Shown: in pieces, positions 57,909 to 64,000 of the stretch | Layout: every line of letters starts with the position of its first letter | Numbering within the stretch: position 1 is the stretch's first letter | Source: a bacterium | Lineage (GTDB): Bacteria; Electryoneota; Electryoneia; Electryoneales; Electryoneaceae | Length of the DNA: 64,000 nt | Assembly: GCA_020444425.1 (NCBI GenBank) | Contig: JAHLLB010000003.1 | Location: 105,126 to 169,125 of the forward strand | Direction of reading: 5' to 3' | Notes under the pieces: model-generated | Seen by the model: the letters and a program-made list of their open reading frames with translations, nothing else | Databases searched by the model: none | What the model was told of the DNA's origin: nothing | Position numbers and translations under genes: made by a program

Positions 57909-58630
57909 GTTCTCTTCCTTTCGGTGTTCACATCGAACTACACAGAATCCCGGCCTGCACAGAGTTCGTTTGCGTCCATACAGCCGGTTTTTACGTACGG
58001 TATTGGTAGTTCCGCTTGAAGAACCAAATAGTATAACATTGAGGACGGAAAGGAAAGAGAAAACTCCGCGGAAATGCCTTGTTCGCTCTACTGTTCTCGC
58101 CCGCCCTTCCTCTTTAACCTATAACAAAAGGGGGGTAGATCCAAATTTCCCGCGCCCAGAAGCGAGTATGCGCTAACTCGGGCTCTGAACGGGCTCTTTT
58201 TCAAACGCATTCAAGGCTTGTTCGTGGCTCCAATCTTCCGGTTGAGTGGTGATACGGGTCGCTTGCGAGTATATTAGCTGGATCATTCTGGCGGCATGGG
58301 GCATCCAGATTACGGCCTGCGCGGGGTCGTCACACGTTTCACCGGATTGCGGTATCGGGTCCAGGATCGACAATCTATGCGATCCCGGACGGGTCACCGG
58401 TATCAAAGCAGTGACAGCGCTGACTGGTGGAAATTCCGTCAGGTTTCGTTCCGTTCTTGCATATTCCGAATCTGGGTATACATTAGTAGAAGCGAGAGGT
58501 TTGAATCCGCACACTGCGTTCGTCCGGGTTTCGAACGCAAGGTACGGTTCAACCTTTTGGTTGAAGGGAACAACTGCAGATAGGAAGAGACAGGGTCCAA
58601 CGTAGGATTGGGGTTTTAACCGGAGGGATC
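57909..58630. promoter_or_regulatory. Divergent intergenic region of 722 bp between paralogs
   Basis: I see no convincing gene here; the open frames have no ribosome-binding site or protein-like composition. The region is more AT-rich than its surroundings. On the plus side a promoter candidate TTGCAT (58457-58462), 16 bases, TACATT (58479-58484) gives a leader of about 140 bases. The leader has two perfect hairpins (TGCGTTCG/CGAACGCA at 58515-58539; TTCAACC/GGTTGAA at 58548-58565). On the minus side TATACT lies near 58030-58040. A direct repeat GGGCTCT occurs at about 58180 and 58191. Confidence 0.55.
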
Positions 58631-60700
58631 ATGAAGAGCATTTTGAACCTGGTGTTGATTGCAGCACTCGTCCTGTCGGGTACAGCGATGGCCGACAATG
58701 GTGAGAGCAAGTATCCGTTGGGTGAACCAACACCACTTTTAACCGGTAGCGAAGATATTGACGTTCCAGCCAATATCCCCGGATTTATCCCACGTGCGGG
58801 TGAATTGGATGAGCTGGTCGGCGACACTTTGATTGTCGGCACAACGGCTTGGGATGCGCAGCACAACGGTAGTGCTGGTCGCATGATTGGTTACTACCCG
58901 GGCGATGACTGGGAATGCTACGTGCTGTATTCCAAGCTGGATGGTAATTCACCCAGCAACCAGCGACACGTTCACTACACAAAGATCATGGACGATGGTA
59001 ACGGTGGTTTGATGATGGTCCCGAACCCATCCGTCTCGACAGAAAGCAACTATCGTAGCGGGTACACCACGATCGCCTACGACTGGGAAAACAAGATCGG
59101 GTATCCGACGTACCACATGGCTCAGGGGAATGGCGATGACTTTGGCGCATATGCCATGATCGCGAATCCGTTCGTGCCCAACATCTTCAACGAAGGTCTG
59201 GTCCCCGAAATTGGTGACGGCGAGCGTATCTGGCCGCATTCGGTTTTTGGTACGACGAATCACATCCACATGGTTCAGCATTTAAACCGTGCGGATAATG
59301 CGTCAGAAATTTCAAAACCAACGTATTTTCGTTGGGAACCAGATCCGGGTATTGGGATCCTTAGCCCGGCAACACTGGATGGTGAACAACTCGAGTTCCC
59401 AGACGTTTTGATGAACATTTCCACCGACATGACGACCAGCATGGATGGTGAAAAGGTTGCCATGGGACTCTGCGTCAACCGTCTTGCCACACTCGGTGAA
59501 GACTGGGGTGATGTTGGTGAGGATGAGCAGCACAACAACGACCTCTACATCTTTGAAAGCACGGACGGTGGTGAAACCTGGGACTTCGACAATCCCTACA
59601 ACTGCACCGCATTCCTTCCGCCGCGCCCCGATATGCTTCCAGACACGGTTTCCGCAGACCAGGATACGATGCGTGCGTACACCGATTGCTCGGTGATTTA
59701 CGATGATGAAGACAACCTGCATGTTGCCTTCACAGCGGAGTGGTTTTACTGGTATGAGGCGCTGATCGGTTTTAGCAGCCGTATTTACCATCACATGGAA
59801 CGGGCTGATACCTCCGTGTGGACGCAGATCAACCTGCAGGAATACGATGGTCGTATGGAAGTCTGGGGACGTACAACGGACCGCCCCAGCCTTTCCTATG
59901 ACATGGACACGGGTATTCTCTGGTGCTCGATGCGTGTTGTTAATTCGGGTCCGGACGGATTGGATGGGCGTACGCTGGATGTCTGGTATGCCAACGCGGA
60001 TGTCTACGTTTCCGCCAGCCCTCCGGGAGAATACAACGGTCTGCTGTGGACGAAGCCGGTCAACGTGACCAACACCCGCTGGACTGGTGTTGATGAGCCG
60101 ACTCCGGGTGAAAGCCAGAGCGAAACGGATCCGACCCTTGCTCTGCGTAGTGAAGGTGATTACCTGCACCTGTTCTACACCAAGGATCTGGATCCGGGTA
60201 CTGCCATTTCCGCTACACCTGAAGGCGAAATGACGCAAAACCCGATGGTGTATCAGCGCATCTCGAAGCAGACGTTGCTCGATATGTTTGAGGACAACGC
60301 CGAGTGGGTGCAGAACTACCCGATGCACATTGACAGCGCCGGTTTCTGGCAGGATCCGTACAACTACGAATGGGAAGAGCAAGGGGGGTTCTTCCGTCCG
60401 GGTTCCGTCGGCGATGCCAGCAGTAGTTTGCAGCCGCATGAGATCGAGCTGAAGCAGAACTACCCGAACCCGTTCAACCCGTCAACGAAGATTGCGTTCT
60501 CGCTGGATCGTCCGGCGAACGTGACGTTGGCCGTCTACGACGTGCTCGGTCGTGAAGTGGCGACGCTGATCAACCGTGGCATGAGCGCTGGAACGCACAA
60601 CGTGCTGTTCCTCGCGGAAGACCTGCCGAGCGGCGTGTACTTCTACAAGCTGCAGGCTGGCGAAGCGGAGAAGACCCGCAAGATGGTGCTGCTCAAGTAA
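58631..60700 (+). CDS. Large secreted protein with C-terminal sorting domain, paralog B
   Basis: The 689-residue protein has the same layout as paralog A: a signal peptide to about Ala21, a matching start of the body (ELDELVGDTLIVGTTAWDAQ), Asp-box-like segments (FESTDGGETWDFDN), the block LHLFYTKDLDPG, and a C-terminal sorting domain from LKQNYPNPFNPSTKIAF to KMVLLK. The domain differs by few residues from that of paralog A. GGAGGG precedes the ATG. A clean terminator follows. The exact function is unknown; cell-surface display or release is inferred from the sorting domain. Confidence 0.8.
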   Translation: MKSILNLVLIAALVLSGTAMADNGESKYPLGEPTPLLTGSEDIDVPANIPGFIPRAGELDELVGDTLIVGTTAWDAQHNGSAGRMIGYYPGDDWECYVLYSKLDGNSPSNQRHVHYTKIMDDGNGGLMMVPNPSVSTESNYRSGYTTIAYDWENKIGYPTYHMAQGNGDDFGAYAMIANPFVPNIFNEGLVPEIGDGERIWPHSVFGTTNHIHMVQHLNRADNASEISKPTYFRWEPDPGIGILSPATLDGEQLEFPDVLMNISTDMTTSMDGEKVAMGLCVNRLATLGEDWGDVGEDEQHNNDLYIFESTDGGETWDFDNPYNCTAFLPPRPDMLPDTVSADQDTMRAYTDCSVIYDDEDNLHVAFTAEWFYWYEALIGFSSRIYHHMERADTSVWTQINLQEYDGRMEVWGRTTDRPSLSYDMDTGILWCSMRVVNSGPDGLDGRTLDVWYANADVYVSASPPGEYNGLLWTKPVNVTNTRWTGVDEPTPGESQSETDPTLALRSEGDYLHLFYTKDLDPGTAISATPEGEMTQNPMVYQRISKQTLLDMFEDNAEWVQNYPMHIDSAGFWQDPYNYEWEEQGGFFRPGSVGDASSSLQPHEIELKQNYPNPFNPSTKIAFSLDRPANVTLAVYDVLGREVATLINRGMSAGTHNVLFLAEDLPSGVYFYKLQAGEAEKTRKMVLLK

Positions 60701-60726
60701 CCAGCTTGCATTCCTGAGGTGATACC

Positions 60727-60754
60727 ACGGCCCTCGGCAACGAGGGCCGTTTTT
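60727..60754 (+). terminator. Intrinsic terminator after paralog B
   Basis: ACGGCCCTCG (60727-60736) pairs perfectly with CGAGGGCCGT (60741-60750), loop GCAA, then TTTTC. Confidence 0.92.
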
Positions 60755-60869
60755 CATGGAACGATGTGGGGACTTGGTCACGATCCGGCGTCCCCGCGAA
60801 ATCTCACTGGCGGTTGTCTCCGGTCGGATCGGGGTCTACTTTACGGCTCCACAGTCCTTGGAGAGGTAG

Positions 60870-62021
60870 ATGCACTTGGTTACACGTAAACGATGGATCG
60901 TGCTGGTACTGTGCCTGATCAGCGCCCCATTCGCGCATGCACAGCTCGTGCAGCAGCGCGGCTCAGATACAACGATCGACATTGCCACGTGGAACTTGAA
61001 ACAGTTCCCGTTGACCGGTTCAGCGACCACCACGCTGGTCGGGCTGATGGTTGGCGATCTCGAGTTAGATGTGATTGGTTTGCAGGAAATCATCGACGTC
61101 GACGCGTTGAACCAGGCCGCACAGACGGCCGGTGGCTGGAGCGCATTGACGACACAGCCGTATGCTGGAGATATCCGCCTCGGCGTGCTGTACAAGAACT
61201 CGAAAGTGGATCTGACCGGTGCGCCGTACATCATCATCAGCAATCAGTTCACGCGCAACCCATACATCGTGCCGATGGAGGTTACGGAAAACGAGACCAC
61301 GATCGCGTTCAACCTGGTGGTTGTTCATCTGAAGGCGTACAACACACCGGATGACATTCAGACGCGCAGGATCGAGCTCGGCGCGCTGAAGGATTTCATC
61401 GATCCGCAGCTGGGCGACGAACCGAACTGGATCGTGGTCGGCGACTTCAATGATGAGCTGGACGATCCGGAGTCGTGGAACATTTTCCTCGATTTCCTTG
61501 ACGATGACAACTACGAGTTTCTCACGTTGCCGATGGCCGGTGATCCGCAGCAGGCGTCGTACCCGGGCTACAGCTCGTTGATCGATCACGTCCTGATTAC
61601 ATCCAACCTGCTGGATGAGTACGGCGACAACGGGGTGACGGAAACGCTTCGACTCGATGACGAACTCGCCAACTACCTGACCACGGTCAGCGACCATCGG
61701 CCGGTGGCGTCCTATTTCCCGACGTCGGAGACGTTCGTCGGCGAAACCTGGAGCAGCGCTCAGCCGGCGTTGCCGGCGATCACGCTGTGGCCGGTTCCGA
61801 GCAACGCCTCGGTGACGGTTCGGTATGAGTTGCCGGGACGTGCCGCCGCGCGGATGTATGTGTACGATCTGCTGGGGCGTGTCGTCGCGGAACAGGCGTT
61901 GATGTCCGCGAGTGGACGAGTTGTCTGGGACGCGCAGACGGTTCCGTCCGGGATGTACGTGGTGAAGGTAGAAGGCGTTGACGGTCAGTCGGTTCAAGCG
62001 CGCGCGGTGGTGTTGAAGTAG
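60870..62021 (+). CDS. Secreted endonuclease/exonuclease/phosphatase-fold enzyme with sorting domain
   Basis: The 383-residue protein has a signal peptide (to about Ala24) and an EEP catalytic domain with all motifs: IATWNLKQFP (Asn), LQEIID (Glu), VVVHLKAYN (His), VVGDFND (Asp-x-Asn), IDHVLI (Asp-His) and SDHRPV (Asp-His). A C-terminal Por/FlgD-like segment (LWPVPSNASVTVRYELPG, then MYVYDLLGRVVAEQ to VVLK) follows. It could be an extracellular DNase or phosphatase that takes nutrients from DNA or lipids. GGAGAGG precedes the ATG. Confidence 0.85.
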   Translation: MHLVTRKRWIVLVLCLISAPFAHAQLVQQRGSDTTIDIATWNLKQFPLTGSATTTLVGLMVGDLELDVIGLQEIIDVDALNQAAQTAGGWSALTTQPYAGDIRLGVLYKNSKVDLTGAPYIIISNQFTRNPYIVPMEVTENETTIAFNLVVVHLKAYNTPDDIQTRRIELGALKDFIDPQLGDEPNWIVVGDFNDELDDPESWNIFLDFLDDDNYEFLTLPMAGDPQQASYPGYSSLIDHVLITSNLLDEYGDNGVTETLRLDDELANYLTTVSDHRPVASYFPTSETFVGETWSSAQPALPAITLWPVPSNASVTVRYELPGRAAARMYVYDLLGRVVAEQALMSASGRVVWDAQTVPSGMYVVKVEGVDGQSVQARAVVLK

Positions 62022-62173
62022 CGTGTGCGAGATGATGGTCGGGGCCGGGGGGATCGGGCAATTGTCTCTCGGAGGCCTCTGTACATCCCCACAGGACGGT
62101 TTCACATAAGATATTCTGGATTGTATCCAATGCGTCGGAGAACCTTCCGGCGCTTGTGCCTTAAGGAGGAATA

Positions 62174-62956
62174 ATGCCGAAGAAGTGGACGGCTGAAGAC
62201 GAAGCATATCTCGTTGCCAACTACAACAAGGTTCCGATCCAGGAGCTGGCGAAGCAGTTCGGCGTCAGCAAGAAGGCTGTGCGGGTAAAGTACGGCAAGT
62301 TGCGGAATCGTTCCGATTTCCTGCAGTTGGCCCAGAAAGCACCGGATGAGCCGCCGCCGCCGACTCCGACGACGCAGCCGCGTGGTCCGCGCAAGTGGAG
62401 CGAGGACGACGAACGGTACCTGCTCGCGAACTACAACACGATGAGCCTCGACGAGTTGGCGCGTCACTTTGGCGTGACCAAGAAGGCTGTCCGTGTGAAG
62501 TACGGCAAGATCAAGCACAAGGCCGCCGAGCTGGTTCCGGACCAGAGTGTCAGTGAAGCCGAGCAGTTGCAGGTGGGTCCGCGCAGGTGGACGGAAGAAG
62601 ACGAAAGCTTCCTGCTCGCGCATTATGAGGATCTTGGCCCGGACGCGATGGCGGAGCATTTCGGCATCACGCGCAGCCAGGTTCATCAGAAGTACACGGC
62701 GGTGAAAGAGAAGCGCCGCCCGACGTTACACATTCCGCGCATGCGTGGCGAGGCACCGAAGAAATCGTTGGTGCAGCAGGTTCGCAAGCGTAAGCCGACT
62801 ACGCCGCTGGTTTCGATGTCGTTGTCGTCCACGATTGCGCGCATTGAAGAGCAGGTGGCCGAGGCCGAGGGCAGTGTGCCGACCCACATTCATATCATGA
62901 CGGAGGATGGTTGGAAGCCTCTCGATATGAGCAAGGGACGGGTCAGTCGCTCCTGA
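62174..62956 (+). CDS. Protein with three SANT/Myb-like helix-turn-helix repeats
   Basis: The 260-residue protein has three repeats of about 39 residues at 4-42, 74-112 and 138-177. Each starts with a (K/R)W(T/S)E(D/E)DE-like Trp and acidic patch and ends with a basic recognition helix; repeats 1 and 2 share KKAVRVKYGK. A Pro/Thr-rich linker separates repeats 1 and 2. The C-terminal third has a basic stretch (VRKRKP) and a short acidic helix. SANT-like folds bind DNA or histone-like tails; in bacteria such triplets are rare. AAGGAGGA precedes the ATG. Function unknown; DNA binding is inferred. Confidence 0.7.
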   Translation: MPKKWTAEDEAYLVANYNKVPIQELAKQFGVSKKAVRVKYGKLRNRSDFLQLAQKAPDEPPPPTPTTQPRGPRKWSEDDERYLLANYNTMSLDELARHFGVTKKAVRVKYGKIKHKAAELVPDQSVSEAEQLQVGPRRWTEEDESFLLAHYEDLGPDAMAEHFGITRSQVHQKYTAVKEKRRPTLHIPRMRGEAPKKSLVQQVRKRKPTTPLVSMSLSSTIARIEEQVAEAEGSVPTHIHIMTEDGWKPLDMSKGRVSRS

Positions 62957-63094
62957 TGGGTGTTGAAAAAACAAGGCATTACAGGGAGCCCGAGCGGTTC
63001 CCTTTTCTTCTCGGAGGATATTGCTTGCAACCGTGCTGCATTCGGTTGCATGATTCGACGTTGACGTTGCTTTAACCTTGTTCGCGGAGAGAGG

Positions 63095-63385
63095 ATGGAA
63101 GAGACGATTCATGCTCGTCACCCGGACCCCGATAAGCAGGGCGTAAGCATCAGCAAATCAAAATATGATCTGATGCGTTCTGCGATAGAAGCGGCACTGA
63201 CGAACGAAGATGAACTCACGTTCATCGAGTTGACCAATAAAGTGCGGAAGAGTCTGACGGGCTCGTTCGACGGTTCGATTGAATGGTACCTGGTGACAGT
63301 CAAGCTTGACCTCGAAGCCCAGGGAATCATCGAACGCATCCCGGGCCGGACTCAGCGACTGCGTCTCGTTCAGGAGCCTGCGTAG
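63095..63385 (+). CDS. DUF6958-like small winged-helix protein
   Basis: The 96-residue protein has an acidic/charged start, the segment ISKSKYDLMRSAIEAAL, a central LTFIELTNKVRKSL and the C-terminal VKLDLEAQGIIERIPG, QRLRLV. This pattern (short helix, Gly-Ser turn, VKLDLEA) resembles the DUF6958 family and a winged-helix fold. The segment WYLVTVKLDLE is its most conserved-looking part. GAGAGAGG lies before the ATG. Function unknown. Confidence 0.6.
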   Translation: MEETIHARHPDPDKQGVSISKSKYDLMRSAIEAALTNEDELTFIELTNKVRKSLTGSFDGSIEWYLVTVKLDLEAQGIIERIPGRTQRLRLVQEPA

Positions 63386-63399
63386 GGGTAAGACCGGTT

Positions 63400-63720
63400 G
63401 TGACCGATGTACGACTTGCATTAGTAACCGTTCCCGCCGACGGTGCGACGGGACAAACGCTGGCGCGTCAGCTGGTGGAAGAAAAGCTGGCGGCTTGTGT
63501 TAACCGTCTTGTCGGCGCTGTTTCCACCTACATCTGGGACGGCGAGGTGAACGAAGACGGGGAAGAGGTGCTGCTGATCAAAACGACGGCGGAGAAGTCG
63601 TCGCGTTTGATCGAACGCATCGCCGAGCTGCACCCGTACGACGTGCCGGAAGTGCTGCTGTTCAACGTCGCGGACGGCCTGCCCGCCTACCTCGACTGGG
63701 TGCGGAGTGAGTGCGGGTAG
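63400..63720 (+). CDS. cutA: Divalent cation tolerance protein CutA
   Basis: The 106-residue protein matches CutA, a trimeric ferredoxin-like protein. Visible motifs are VRLALVTVPADG, LVEEKLAACVNRL, STYIWDGEVNEDGEEVLLIK and the end ELHPYDVPEVLLF. CutA is linked to copper tolerance in E. coli, but its general role is not settled. The GTG at 63400 follows AGGGG. The gene is followed by a TG-rich repeat and a terminator. Confidence 0.93.
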   Translation: MTDVRLALVTVPADGATGQTLARQLVEEKLAACVNRLVGAVSTYIWDGEVNEDGEEVLLIKTTAEKSSRLIERIAELHPYDVPEVLLFNVADGLPAYLDWVRSECG

Positions 63721-63838
63721 TTGTGTGTACTTCTTGTGAATTTGTGGTTGATTGTTGTTCTGTGGTTGATGTTTTGTGGTTGTTGTTTTGTGATTGTCGT
63801 TTTGTGGTTGTTGTTTTGTGATGGTTTGTGGTGATGAT
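63721..63838 (+). repeat. TG-rich imperfect tandem repeat of about 14 bp
   Basis: Between the cutA stop and its terminator lie about 118 bases almost entirely of T and G. Units resemble TTTTGTGGTTGTTG, repeated about six times with small changes between about 63760 and 63830. It is non-coding on the plus strand and would give a G/U-rich 3' untranslated region. The complementary strand is CA-rich and also without a convincing gene. Confidence 0.7.
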
Positions 63839-63842
63839 TCTC

Positions 63843-63876
63843 CGGGATCGGTCAATTTGGCCGATCCCGTTTTTTT
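63843..63876 (+). terminator. Intrinsic terminator of cutA
   Basis: CGGGATCGG (63843-63851) pairs with CCGATCCCG (63861-63869), followed by seven T. Confidence 0.93.
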
Positions 63877-63888
63877 GCTGGCGTCTGC

Positions 63889-63910
63889 CCCGACGAGCTT
63901 GCTCGTCGGG
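63889..63910. repeat. Intergenic palindrome
   Basis: CCCGACGAGC and GCTCGTCGGG, with TT between, form a 10-bp hairpin. It follows the cutA terminator and is preceded by CTGCC, and has no T-run. It belongs with the dispersed palindromes seen at 7296, 8886 and 12928. Nothing else is recognisable from 63911 to the window end. Confidence 0.6.
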
Positions 63911-64000
63911 ATGATCCGCCGGTCAGTTTCGCGGGTTATCCGTCATGAAGGGGACATGTGAACGGATCGGGGTCATGGATTCGGAGTGAGAGTGCTGGAT

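Noticed and set aside
58246..58605. Open frames in the divergent spacer (119 codons plus strand, 113 codons minus strand at 58173-58514)
   Set aside because: No ribosome-binding site, no protein-like pattern, and the plus-strand one runs into the promoter and hairpins of the next gene's leader.
63421..63855. A minus-strand gene with Asn/Gln/Thr-rich start over the TG repeat and cutA
   Set aside because: The low-complexity start is simply the complement of the TG repeat and the rest is antisense to cutA.

Overview
The window is a gene-dense, moderately high-GC stretch of a bacterial chromosome with no phage, insertion sequence, CRISPR array, tRNA or rRNA that I can see. Two long secreted proteins and a secreted nuclease end in the Por-secretion/FlgD-like sorting domain (the Tyr-Pro-Asn-Pro-Phe-Asn-Pro type followed by a Val-Tyr-Asp-x-Leu-Gly-Arg strand). 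With a periplasmic-type AtpB extension, a type IV pilus with DUF4900-like minor pilins and a DUF6249-like membrane protein, this points to an uncultured lineage of the FCB superphylum (Bacteroidota/Calditrichota/Latescibacterota/Eisenbacteria-like). I cannot fix the phylum from sequence alone.

Layout. 1-7.85 kb: a complete F1Fo ATP synthase operon (an AtpI-like protein, then atpB, E, F, H, A, G, D, C) ending in a strong terminator. 7.87-20.3 kb: housekeeping singles (alpha/beta hydrolase, HAD-IIA phosphatase, DNA polymerase I, secreted subtilase, SH3-like lipoprotein, HAD phosphatase, tandem UspA, queuosine-precursor transporter, small surface protein, RlmD/TrmA-type methyltransferase). 20.4-31.3 kb: proteostasis and core metabolism (M42 peptidase, Hsp20, Lon, a lipoprotein, a small coiled-coil/HTH protein, tilS, ftsH, folP, accD). 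31.6-35.1 kb: POT-family transporter, DUF6249-like membrane protein, and an ECF-type sigma factor overlapping a membrane anti-sigma candidate.

35.4-55.7 kb: one long type IV pilus locus: major pilin, pilT, two prepilins, two tandem-duplicated PilX/GspK-like proteins, pilM-N-O-P-Q, a four-SLBB outer-membrane export protein, a 1152-residue Ig-repeat lipoprotein, then pilB, pilC and pilD. Nearly every component needed to build, extend and retract a pilus is present. The SLBB and Ig-repeat genes sit inside it on the same strand, which suggests that adhesion or polysaccharide export is coupled to the pilus. 55.8-62.0 kb: a divergent pair of paralogous secreted proteins around a 722-bp intergenic region, then a secreted endonuclease/exonuclease/phosphatase-fold enzyme, all with C-terminal sorting domains. 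62.2-63.7 kb: a protein with three SANT/Myb-like helix-turn-helix repeats, a DUF6958-like protein and cutA.

The most unusual non-coding feature is a family of short intergenic palindromes. Several have conserved flanks (CGYGT ... ACRCGR) around a 10-nt core whose two halves differ together between copies, so base pairing is kept. One copy doubles as a terminator. The most novel-looking proteins are the duplicated pilin-tip candidates, the pilus-embedded SLBB/Ig pair and the triple-SANT protein.
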